Shown one piece after another: positions 35,121-47,000 of a stretch of DNA of 64,000 bases. Location of the stretch: contig JAFCMP010000528.1 of the NCBI GenBank assembly GCA_017506865.1, positions 372,001 through 436,000 on the forward strand, given 5' to 3'. The notes beneath the pieces are model-generated. The model was not told the origin of the DNA. It saw only the letters and a list, made by a program, of their open reading frames with translations, and did not search any database. Numbering within the stretch: the stretch's first letter is position 1; every line of letters begins with the position of its first letter. The DNA is from Tribonema minus. Its lineage: Eukaryota; Sar; Xanthophyceae; Tribonematales; Tribonemataceae. The position numbers were made by a program, and so were the translations under genes.

Positions 35121-37130
35121 CTTGCGGTTGGCCCTGCGAATGAATCATCGGACTTTATGTGAAAAGGCTGCCTGCAATGCATCAACTCTCATTGATATGA
35201 GGGTTGAAGTTAAGGGTCGGACTCTTGTAACTCTGCTGCCTGTTGTCGCGCCCAGGCGCGCAGCAGCAGCGCTCGACACCTGTCATTGATGAAGCTTCAG
35301 CAATGTGCGACGCGCCCCATTGGCAAGCGTTTTTTTGCACGCCTGCGATAGTTATAAAATACAGGAAGCACAAGTGAGCCCCCTTCCTGTGCTGGCACGC
35401 AACGCCCTCCGTACGACATGAGACGAGGCAGGGTGGACCTCCAAGAGCTGATGAGTGACGGACGAGTAAGCATAATCAAGCCTCAGAAACAAGATTATCT
35501 CGTATGCAGGGCTGACACTGTTGTGAAGCTGCAGCAGGAGTAGAGTGAAAGTCACGGATGGGCCGAAGGGCGCCCACTATGCTGGACGGGTGTGCCGATG
35601 CTCGTTTTATTTATGTAATACCCTGTTTGCTAGATTGAGGTGTGATGGCAAGAGGGCCGTTGCTGTCTCCACGCTCTCCACAAAGACTTGAAATATCCAT
35701 GTATGGGTATGCACTTTGCAAAAGCATGTGCAGCCGCAATGCCGACAAGTAGCACATTACCACACTCTTGTGGTGCATTTTCACGTCGTCCTCGAGTGTT
35801 GTCTTGCTTGAAGCTGTGAACAACCGGCCATGAATGCATCAATGGAGACAAAAGTGCATGAATCGATGCATGAAGCATGCATGGGCACGTGCATGAATGA
35901 GCGGATCAAAAACTGAAAGCCTGATGAGTAAGGTCAAGCGATGTTCGTCGATTGATCAAGATGGATCGCAGTTGCAGTTTCGAACAATCCACAGCAGCCA
36001 TTTGCAGACCTTGTCCGTCAGATCACTGTAACAGTACTCAACAGAGGTAGCGTGGATCACTCCGTCACCCTGGCGGTGCCGTGCCTGCAAAGATCACGCA
36101 CCTTCCTGTGTTTTCACTCAGGTTGCAGTTGCAGGTGGTCGCCCAGAGCCGAGATTCGCCTAAACAACCGTGGAATGGCATTCCAGGCGAGCAGCAGAGC
36201 AGCGAGAAGGCCATTGCCCACGACTTGAGTGATGGCTGGGCTACAGCTGTGCTTGCTGACTCTGGAGAAGAATGGATTTTACCTCTTTCAGAACAGATGG
36301 CGGTGACGCTCCTCTTGGCTTCCCTAGGGTGGAAAGCGCGTCTTGGGGGGTAAAGATCATTTGTTCGGTGGCATGGCAGGAATTACCAATCTCATAGTGA
36401 ATCAGAGGCGTCGCAGAGTTTGTGCAACATGGACTGACCGTTGCGCTCGGCGGCGCCGCTTCTGCAGGCCCGTTCGCTGACCTCAGCACGGCAACAGGCT
36501 CTTCTTTCAGAGAAGTTTACTGCCACATGCTGTTGGCGCGCCTGATGCACACTCCTCATACAGAACGATCCTGACGTGCCCTCCAAGCTCTTCAACTCAG
36601 GAGGCGTGCAATCACATACCCTGTGTTACTTGAAAGGCATTGTGGATCCCCCGTTGCGGGAGTACCTAGAAATGTAATGCTTGATTAACAGACATGCAAA
36701 AGCTCGCAACCAGAATTGGCGTTGAACGCTGAAAGTGGTACACTGCCCATGTCAACACCATCATCGTTTTGTTCGTATGATTTACTGCGGTGCCCAGGTC
36801 ATCAATGTCACTGTGTTCAAGTGATCATGTTATGATCATTACGAAGATCACCGCCTGCCACTCTCACGCATCAGCACTTCACATTAAACTTTCCGCAACG
36901 CGTCTCTTCCAGTATACAGTGCTTCACGATGCCAACATCAAGGTGCGTGGCAAACTGCTCGAACCACTGCCTAACATCTCGCAACACTGCTACCGCTGAG
37001 GACACATCGACAATACATAGAAGAATGTAAGTTGACTCGACTCCAGTGTCATCAAATGACATTGTGCACCATTGATTATGCAGCGCGAAAGCATACATGA
37101 GTTCACCCCCCCACTAGCATCCTGAGCAAT
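35121..37130. other. Intergenic, only weak open frames
   Basis: A short frame at 35418-35543 (+) starts MRRGRVDLQELMSDGRVS and ends VVKLQQE. Another at 36081-36353 (+) ends LLLASLGWKARLGG. Neither is recognised nor has supporting splice structure. ATGAATGCATGAA-type repeats recur at 35830-35905. Confidence 0.35.
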
Positions 37131-38029
37131 GATAAACCTCAAACAAAGCTGACCGCATCCTGACGACATTCACACCAGCACAAACACATGGCACATTCAC
37201 AATTGATCAGGCATGCAGGTACAACAAGGAAAAGAGCAGAACACAATCGCCCGAAGCAACAGCGGAGAAAGCATGTAAACAGTTCATTTGTAAACAAATA
37301 AATTGATAAACAAATGCATGAATGGAGGCAGAGGCAACTACTAGTGCGGCGCATCCCTACTGCTTGTGCTGCGCCATCTACAAGAAAGCTGAATGACGAT
37401 GACCGAAACATAGCATGTTCCACTACACCACAAGCAAGCATTATCTTGCATGCAACACTCCATCGCATACACTTCCCAGCTGCACGCTTCTCCCTCCTCT
37501 TGAAGCTCTCGCCGACGGGTCCAAGGCTCCAACCCCCAGACATGTCTTGCGCGGGGTTTTTGTTGGCCGAGCACATGAGAGCAGCAGCAGAACGAACCAG
37601 GCCAAAAGGCACAAAAGAGAGGCATGGCTTCAGTGATCTGGTGGCAGATGCACACAAGCACATGTTGGGAGCAGGACATTTCTGCATCGCGCGATGCTGC
37701 AGTCCGGCGCACGTGGTGACCCCGTACACGAAGTGCATTGTCGCCTCTGCCTCACCACACTTCTCCGAGTCTAGTTAAACATTATCATTGCTGCTACAAG
37801 GACGAGCGCAAACTGCAATGCCTGCGAGCCGGGGGCACAATGCGTTTGCAAAGACGACACTCAGGTACTGCACTACGCTTACAGTTCGGCGAGTCGCAGA
37901 CGAGTGCGATGCGAAGGTGTAGCTGTGCGGTTTGACAAGTAGTGTATGTTGAAGCATAAACGCAGCAACAAATCGCCTCCAAATGCATTGCCCACTGCAC
38001 GACGCTCTGTTGTTGAGCAGCAGCGTGCT

Positions 38030-38400
38030 CGTAGGTGAGCACGGTGCCGCCCAACGTCCAGCGAGCTGTCCATACTACGCAGGGTAGTACGGCAGCTGCG
38101 GACAGGAGGACACGTCGAGTACCCATCCATATGGACAGATACCGACGGTCCTCTGAGCTCCGAACTACACAAGGTAGTACGGTAGCTCGTCCTGGTTACC
38201 GCCGTACCACGAGGATACGGAGGTTAACGCAAAAAAAAAAATCAGGACTGGGGAGGACGCGACTGGTAGCTTCGAACCACCAGTTGTGGCACGAAGCTGC
38301 AGGCGGTCCAGGTAGCTGCGCACTACCCCGTGTACGGGGTAGTGCGGACTACCCCGTGTATGGGGTAGTGCGGAGCTACCGACAGGTACGCTAGTGAACG
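38030..38400. repeat. Cluster of short inverted repeats with perfect hairpin
   Basis: GCACTACCCCGT and its exact complement ACGGGGTAGTGC flank a 2-base loop at about 38317-38342. A near-copy follows at once (38344-38373). Related GTAGTACGG-AGCT pieces recur at 38088, 38175 and 38372. A run of A lies at 38231-38240. No coding frame fits. Confidence 0.8.
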
Positions 38401-39417
38401 CAACGTACAAGGAGCAGCACTAGATGACGCCCTGAAGAGCTCGCTTTTCGAGACGGTGGGAGTGAGCACACTCACTGAGGGTTCGGCGGCAACTAGCGGG
38501 GAGCACTTCTCGTGTTACGATCCACAGGCCTGGCGATGCAGAGTGTGTACTGCTCACCTTTACACAAACAGGCTTGGGGAAGAGGCGTACGGTGCGATCT
38601 CGTCGTGTGATGACAGACAGAGATGACCGCCAGCCAGCGTCAGCGTCCGGCGCAGCTTCACATGCCCCACCTTGAAGCCAAGGACGCCACCAAAGCAGCA
38701 TCCGGAGCAGCCTGGCAGGGAGATGTGCGATGCAGAGGAGTGTGGCCTGCCTCGGTACCTTTCACAGGCGGGAGGCGACGGTTACATCTCAGAAAGTTCA
38801 GGAAAGTTCACCGAGTAGTGAGTCCTGAGTATCAGTCCTGGGCCATGCCATTTCTAGCAGGTGTGGCGGCGTATCCATGAGATGTATCATGTAAGCATGT
38901 GTACTCTGTTCTACCGCAAAGACCTTTCTGCAGAACCCACAATATTTGCAAGAAATGATTTTTAAATGCAAACGGTGGTGTAAGCCTGCGCAGCCATTGG
39001 ACAAGCTGGAAACAGGGTTCAGCCAGGTGGTCATACATGTATGCGGCGATGCCTGTAGGATTGCAAACCAACAACATGCCTGACAACTTGCAATGACTGC
39101 AGGAAAATTTGATCACAAGTCAAGCTGAAGCACACCCGTATCACAGGACACAAGCTTGACGACAGTTACACCCGTCACGCAAGGCATCAGCGCACACACA
39201 GCATGGCAAGGGCAGGAACACCCGAGAGATTCTGCCAGAGCGACAGCAAACGCAAATGAATACATTGGTACACAGCAGCAATTTGAAAACCATTTGGCGC
39301 TTGAACCACACGCCGGTGCCCATGGCGACACACTGCCACCAAACAAATACAACCCTGTACCTCAGGATAAACCCTTGCCCGTCGGCGGATGGAGGAGGGT
39401 GAGGCTCTAGTGTGCAG

Positions 39418-39419
<2 letters not shown>

Positions 39420-39448
<29 letters not shown>

Positions 39449-39450
39449 AG
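39420..39450. repeat. Poly-G tract, about 28-30 bases
   Basis: This is an almost pure G run, the longest homopolymer in the window, located about 115 bp beyond the 3' end of the VOC gene. Confidence 0.9.
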
Positions 39451-39563
39451 GTGCTGGCAGATTGCCACAGTACGCATGGCACATGGGCCGCTCAGTTGCC
39501 TCCACTAAACTTGAGGTACGTTCAGACAGCGCAACCGTCTTGCTACATGGCCTTCAAGTTATC

Positions 39564-42500
39564 TTACAATTTCGCGTCAGAGTGTTCGGCGTGTTTGACT
39601 TTGTAGGCCGCAAAGAGGTTCTCCGGGTGCGTCATGGCCTTAAACTCGAGGTTGTTCCCCGATGGATCCTGCATGCGCACAACACAGATCGCCAGGTGAC
39701 TAAGTGACCTGCGTTCGGAACACGGTGTGTCAACACAAGTCGTGACTTATCGTGGTACGCAAACTGGGCATATTAATGCCGAGCAGTGCTGCTCACATGC
39801 ACGTGGGTTCTCAATCTTCACTTGCACATTCACTGGCACTCATCACATTGGGGTGTGTATTGGTGTGATTCCTGCTCTCAAACTGGGCTGCACTGCACCA
39901 TGGTGAAATCACCTCCGCAGCATGAGGCAGGGCAAGCCTACTATTAACATCGTGACAGCAACCAGTGCCACTTTGCTCAAACGATTCATGAATGAGTTCA
40001 TCCCAGGCGGAAGTGTGCATGGCCCCCATTGACCACAAAACAAACCCGCGCCCGTGAAGCAGCGCGTGCATGACATATCATTTTCTTTTGCGCCAGAGCT
40101 TCCTGGCAGAGCCACAGGATGCTGCTCAGACTTTGGCGCAACGCACGGTCCGCGCTTTTTAGCCAAGACGGCACTGCGAGCTTCTGTACTGCATGACCAT
40201 TACGGATGCGCTTGCAAGCCACGGTGATGCACTGTACAATTTCACAGCGTAGTGATCAAAGGTGTTGTATGCACACCTGCGTCTTTGAAGCAGCCAGTGC
40301 ATGGAGCAATGAAGTGCTTATGAATGGAGCAATGACGTGCTTACAAAGAAGTGGAAAAGGCACACACTGCACCTTGGCAACGATCACTGCACCAATGCCT
40401 TCAAGAAGCAGTTTCGCGCTTTGTGGTACTTCAATGAAGTGCTTTTGTGAGGGGCATCACGTCTTGGCAGCAGCCATCTTTGATGGAAGCAATGTGCAAT
40501 GAGCCCATGGTCACAGTCAGGCGCGCATGCGCCACTGCGCCACGCTCAATGTTGCTGAGCGTGACTGACAACGAGCACTCATTGATAGAGGGCGCTTACC
40601 TTAAAGAACATGGTGTATTGTTCCCCGGGCTCTCCCTGCAACACGGGGACACGCAGCAAAGACATGTGAACACGGCATCCACAAGTAAATCTCCAACGGA
40701 CGGTATCAATCGCGTTTTCCCAATGGGCTCTGCAGCAAGGTGCCGATGAATGGCGGAAACAAAAAAATCAATGTACTCAAAAAGAAACTGTGCAGCAAGA
40801 ACAGTGGATGAAAGGACACAGTTGGCAGCAAAAGCCAGTGCTTGTGTCGGGAAAACAGGCATACACTTGCGGCTCCTGTCACCATGAGGTTGCCCACTCC
40901 ATTACGCACACTTTACCAAGATCTGCGAGATGCGAGCCTGAATGCTCAACTGCTGTAGGAACGTGCCTGCCCCGTGCGCCAACTTGCGTGCGCAATAATA
41001 CTTGTGGTAAAAACCAACAAACATGAAGGCACAAGTGGCAGAAACCAGCAAACATGAAGGCACAGGTGGGATGTTGATCACGCATGAGCACGCAGAAAGT
41101 ACTTTGTAGTGGAGAGCCTAAGAGAGGCTAGTTGGATGGCACAAGCATGCAGGTGGATGAGAAGCTGCGGACTTGCCTTGAAACGTAGGTGCGGCTCAAT
41201 GATGAACTTGATGCCGTGCTCCTTCAGCCGTTGACTGAACCTGTTCAGGAGCCGTGCATGTGCCACCAAGGCATTGTGAGGACAAACATGCGATAACATG
41301 GACCCAATGACTGAGCCTGCGCACTAAGTAGGCACGCGGCTGCCACATGAGAACTGCGCGCACTGTATCGACTGCATGCAACAATTGTTGACCAGCAGCC
41401 TGCACTTGAAATGATGTTGTCAAAATCTGTCATAGGTGTCTATGCTGAAGCTGTTGGCTGAGGAAAAAGCATGCTCTTGCCATAAATGTGTCAGAAACAC
41501 AGGGATGCGATGCCAGATGCGATGCCAGGTGCGTCATGATGAAATGTCATACTCCTACAATGTCATCAGAGTCCAAGGGCGTTTTTCTTGCAAGCCGCCC
41601 TGCTCTGGACGCTATGATTTTGAGCACATCAGGTGATCCACACCAGCCAAGTACATACCACTTGAAAAAATCATCAGCCCTGGTGTCTGCTTGTAGTGCA
41701 CCTGCGGATGCTCCAGACAGACACAACGCCCAAAGGATTCAAATACCGAGTGCGACTTGATGTACGAACGTGAAAGACGTGCACAGACTTTGTCAAGAAC
41801 CGCTGAAGCACGGTGCTGGCTCCGCACAAACAGCCAGTGGGTGGATCGGTGCGCGGTATTGGCAAGACGACAAGAGCGTCAAGTGCTGCTGAGCACTGAT
41901 GCACCCTCGCAAACACACAGACACCTGCTGTAGGAGTCTGCGTCAGGCATGCTGCTCATGACATGGGTACACAAGTGTATGCAGCATTTCATCTGCGTCA
42001 GCAAAATACCAAAGTGAAAGGCCACACGTACATGTAATCACAGTACACACATACTCACGCGTGAAACTCGTCGACCGTCATCGCGAGGCCAAAGTGGGGC
42101 ACAGGCACCTCATCGCCATCTGCGCAAGACACAGCAGAAAGCCCAGTGACGTGAGCACTGCAGCAACATCTGCCACACCAACTGCAGGAAGTGTCACCGT
42201 CTGCACTCAGAAAGCACAAGTGTAACTTGAGCTTCATTTGCGATGTGATGGCGCACGGTTTCTGCTAGTCGGCAGCCTGTGAGTCAGTAGTGGGGCTGAG
42301 ATAAAATCATATCACTCACTGAAATACAGTTTTACTGCACCATGATCAAAGAAATCGCAACACTAACATGCGGATGATCACGTACATTGCACGCATCAGC
42401 GGCTGCAGGAGATGGCTGCTTTGAGCTGCTCGGCACAGTTTTGGCAGCGGTCCGAGATACCAGGGGCGCAAAGGCCGCAGCACACGACTGCATGTAGAAG

Positions 42501-43954
42501 ATCTTCAAAAGCGTTGTGTAGAGGAACAGTGCGCCTATCAGCAGATCGGTGCAAATACTAAACGCTGCCTGGTTACGAGAAGGCACCGTGTGTCGCAACA
42601 GAATCCCAAAAACAAACAACAACAACCCAGCAATACGTCAACTGCGTTCTTTGCCGCAACACACACTTGAGCACACATTCTTATATGGGCACAGCAGGGA
42701 AGGGCAGTTCATGGCGCACAGTGTGTATGCGGACAAGCATTGGTGTACGTGAAGCAAAACGCAACCGCCACCCATGCACGCACGTCAGCATCTGCAGTGG
42801 AAGGCCCAAATGCAGCGCAGCAGCAGCACTTGCAAGCTCACCTACTGGGTTGGTAAAGTCCGGACAGCGATAGTCCGATGACACCAGGTGGCAGACTATC
42901 TGGTTACCACCAAGAGAATAGTCCTGCGAGATCACGGGAAACGCGTGTGACGTTGTGACGCTGAAAAATGTGCTGACTTGTAAAAAAAGCATCATGATTC
43001 TGTTGAGCTTCGAGCTCATGAAATCTAGATTTCCAGCGGAGGTGGGCACCTGTGCCTTGTTACAGATTTCTTTTGGCAAATAGCATGAATAATGCGCAAG
43101 TTATATGTTGGCACAGCACAGCAGCGACACACGTTAGTCACGAGGTTCAACAGCATGGCACCTGCACACATAACAATACTTGTGGCACGACATCCCTGCG
43201 GTCATGTGCTGGCGTTGATGCGTGAGCGCCAGATAGGATATGATGAGAGGCTTGCCAAATCTGACCCAACATCACTACAGACTGGCATGCTGCAACTCAA
43301 TGGACCTGACTGTTGAACCTCAGTGCTGCAACTGCACATCGAAGGGGCGCATGTGTGTATGGGGTGGAAAACGATTATCTTCAACAACACATTCCCGCCA
43401 TTCTGCGAGAAATGAGAAGTCGTCAAGTCATCAAACCTCGTTGCACGCATGAAGACCGCACTCAAACATTCGCATCACGAGCATTGCGTCAACTGTAGTT
43501 GAGCGTCGCGCCAGTTTCAAGTTGATCAAAGAAAGAAGGGGAGCAAGCTCTACGGCCAGGATGAGGTGGGCCTTTGGGTCGCTTGCGTCTCGCTGCTACC
43601 TGCAGGTGGCTCTTCCGGCTACATGACACGCTGTCGTCAACGCAGTCGAGATCATGAAAACAAGCAGTCACATCACCTCACCTGCCACCTATCGCTGCTG
43701 CGCCCCTCCGCGAGCCCAAGAACCTCCCCGTAAAATGTCCTCGCCAGGTTCAGATCATGCACCGGAAAGGCGTGATGGAAAGGAGTAGGCCTGCGCGTGC
43801 ACCGGGCCATGGGTAAGAAAAGAAATCCGAATTAAGTAGCGACCACCAACGAAAACAGCGAGCGTACTACAAAATCACGTACTCACCCTGCGCCGACCGC
43901 GCCCACAAGCGACGCCAGCAGCAACAGCAGCATTCGAAAGGCTGTCATTGGCAT
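39564..43954 (-). CDS. Glyoxalase/dioxygenase-fold (VOC, COG3565-like) protein with signal peptide
   Basis: Seven exons on the minus strand (43954-43887, 43790-43682, 42923-42842, 42119-42059, 41240-41177, 40635-40600, 39668-39564) join in phase to give 174 residues. After a signal or transit peptide ([20 protein letters not shown]) come the VOC landmarks: [71 protein letters not shown] and [12 protein letters not shown]. Family resemblance predicts a single metal held by His29, His95 and Glu148. This is the predicted extradiol-dioxygenase-like group, whose true substrate is generally unknown. The fifth intron starts with GC (AAG/GCAAGT). It faces VTA1 head-to-head at 131 bp. Confidence 0.9.
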
Positions 43955-44085
43955 AGACCGGGAGCTCCACGCGCGATAAATAATTTCCACACAGAGTTGA
44001 AGTACAGTTCCCTGAGGACCTCTCTTCGTTTGGCTCGAGCGAGAAAGAGAAAGAGCGGGATAGAGACACGCAGCCAACAGCTATC
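43955..44085. promoter_or_regulatory. Shared 131-bp divergent promoter region
   Basis: Only 131 bp separate the start codons of the VOC gene (-) and VTA1 (+), so both 5' UTRs and core promoters must fit here. An AT-rich GATAAATAATTT lies at about 43975-43986. A purine-rich GAGAAAGAGAAAGAGCGGGA lies near 44040, probably in the VTA1 leader. Co-regulation is inferred only from the spacing. Confidence 0.55.
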
Positions 44086-47000
44086 ATGAATATACCACCA
44101 AAATGCAAGCCCATGGTGCCCTTCGTGCGGAGAGCGGAGGAGCTCGACAGGGACGACAGTGGACTGGAGACGAAGGTCGTCGCCTACTATTGCAGATTGC
44201 ACGCTGCGGAGGTCGGGCTGGGCTTGCCGGACAAAGGACCGGAGGAGGAGCAGTGCATCATGGCCTTAGTCATGAGGCTGGAAGACGACAAGAAGGTCTT
44301 GCCGCAGGAAGCCTTGGACAATGCTCAGGTACGGGCCGTTGGTAGTGACACCTCCCGGCAGATTGAACGCTCACAACAAAAGCCAATAACGAAACCAGCA
44401 GTGTAACTTCCTGGTGCTGATGTCGCGTTGGATCTATTATCTCTCTCTAGGGCTCCTTGCTGCCCGCCTGCTCAAAAACAGTTATGTCGATGGAGCTTTT
44501 GGTGTGAGGCGTTACTGCTTACGTGAAACACCTTTTGGTCACACTTCATTCGAGCATGCAAGTTTGCAGCAACAATGGAAGCTGCAATCAATGATCACAC
44601 TAGGATGTATGCCTCATCTGGTTTGGAATCTGCAAAGCAGGTCACCAAAAAAACAAATATATATATGTCAACTTGCAGGAACAAATTGGGGCAGGCTGGC
44701 TGTGCCTTCTCAGCTGCATCATGATTTATTGCAGATCATGAAACGTACAATGATGGCAAGACTCACGGCAACTGCCAATCATCGATTGCTGCTGTATTTG
44801 TAGCCTTGGGTCAGCGCTTGACATGTCAAGATAGTGTGGAAGCAGGGGCATGCCTCGATCGAAATTAATTTTTCCCACCGTTAAACAAACTTGCGTCATG
44901 GCAGCAGCGCGTTGCGTGCGCAATGGAACGCCTTACCGTGACACTGCGGGCTGCGGTCAAAGCCCCCGCCCGTCATGAGGACAGAAGGTTACAGTACGAA
45001 AAGTATCTCCCCCATGCTGTATGAACGTGCCAGCACGCATGATACCGCTCAGATCCGTGTAGTCTGTGCTGGTGATGGAGCTTCCGTTTTGCGGCCCACT
45101 GTGAGGGCAGGGAGCACAGTCAACTGTGCGCTGAGCAAGCAGTGAAAGAGCAAAACTGCGCCACAACTGCAGTCTTGCTGGGTAGAAGTGTATGTGGTGC
45201 TGTTTTCTCGAGCACTGTCCGGTTGGCAGGTATGCACATCACAGGCTTGTAGTTGGACAAGCCGACACCATTGCGGTGATTCATGGTGCTGAATCGAGTC
45301 ATCCCACTTTGAACTTGTGGTCGCAAAGTACATCAGGGAGCGCGTGAAGCACGCGCATTGGCCAACGCGCCTTCACTTGATGTCTGACTTCGTGCATCAG
45401 AACCACTCCCACTACGGCCACAGCCTCAGATAGTCTTTGACACAAGTTTGAACACGGCCTTGCACACAGTCACTCCAACTCTTAAGAATCAAAACTACAC
45501 ACGCCAGAGACAGCACCAATTAGGTAGATGATGCCTCCATCCCATATCAGCCCTGATGTGAGCTGTGTGCCCACCACTCAAAACTAAGATTGCTGCACTA
45601 TAACTTGCTTCGTTGCCCAGAGCTGACATTGCCACCTATACGTGCCGTTGAGCTTTCAAGTGGTGTGCAGGCTGATGACTGCAGTCGATTGTCGCTTAGC
45701 AGGGTTGGCAGGCCACTCTGCTGAAACCTTGGTTTTGTTGTGCCGACGCCACCAAGAAGTCTTTTTGTTTTGCTGACGCCACTAACAAAACCAACGTTGT
45801 GTTCGTCTAGTGGAATTGTCAACTTCAACTTGATTTGTGTCGGACAAGTGTGCAGGCGCTGCATGACCTGCTTCTGCCCCCCTCCCTGTCACCGTGCGTC
45901 AATTATCGTGGTGCAGGCACTTTGCGCTGGACGTGTTCTAGCGCGTGGACAACGATGACAGGGCAGCGACATCAGCAATTATGTAGAGCTACCTACCTGC
46001 CACTGATCATTTCTCACTGTGCTCCGCGGTTGTCAGCGCGTGCCAGCTGACGCCATGGTTGCGGTGCATGGTGGTGGCGCCAGCAGCAGTCTGCGTGACA
46101 TCATCAACGACATATATGATGACGTCACCTACGACACATACATACCTGCCTGCCGCTGATGTATACCTACCCTTGTCGTACCTGCCCAAAGCAATTATGC
46201 AGGCAGTTTGCCCTGGATGTGTTCCAGCGCACGGACGATGACATCATCATCAACGATGTAAACCTACATACCTGCTGCTGATGTATACCTACCCTTGTCA
46301 TAACCGCCCGCAGTCGACGTGCAGGCAGTTCGCACTGGAAGTGTTCCAGCGAATCAATGACATAATTAATCATGTATACCTACTTACCTGCTGCTGATGC
46401 CTACCCTGTTGTAACCGCCCACAGCAAACGTGCAGGCAGTTCGCACTGGACGTGTTTCAGCGCGCAGACGACGAGGACAGAGCGGGACTTGCGGACAACA
46501 GCACCGCGAAGGCGTTCCACGCCGCGGGCGTGTTCTTTGACATCCTGGCGCAGTTCCGGAAGGTTCCGCTGGACGAGGAGTGCCTTGTAAAAAAGAAGTA
46601 CGCCAAGGCCAAGGTGCGCAAATGTGTTTCTGGACCGAAATTGGGCGTCCCTCTTCAAGAAGGTGTATGCCAAGGCTGAGGCGTATGTGTGTGCTAGTTT
46701 GCGGCGGAGTTCTCTTTTCTCGCTGTTGCACTTTCTGAAGCTGCAACAAATTTCTGAAGCTGCAACAACGCTGTTTGTACCCGGGCTTTGCTGAATTTGC
46801 TAAAGTTCAATGGACTTATGCAACAGGCAGCATTTGCATCATTCGGTAAGTATGCTGATGCCAAGTATACACAAAGTACTTGCTTGAAGTACCTATCACG
46901 AATGGGTCTGCTGACGCTAAAAACTGTAGCGCATAAATGCTGGGTGTTGTCAATGACACACACACACCGCTGCAAACAACACCAGCAACAACCGCTCGTG

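Noticed and set aside
37139-37778. Overlapping open frames of 199 aa (-) and 154 aa (+)
   Set aside because: Both are Cys/Ser/Leu-rich, match nothing I know, lack splice support, and each is explained as the antisense of the other. Length alone is not enough.
38268-38330. GCTTCGAACCACC resembling a tRNA T-arm
   Set aside because: No matching D-arm, anticodon arm or acceptor stem could be folded around it; it belongs to the short inverted-repeat cluster.
38420-38701. Minus-strand 93-aa frame with RDRTVRLFPKPVCVK
   Set aside because: It looks mildly protein-like, but no splice partner, family match or duplicated relative supports it.
45598-45864. Minus-strand 88-aa frame inside VTA1 intron 1
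   Set aside because: Internal tandem duplication of GACGCCACCAA makes it look long; no motif or neighbouring exon.
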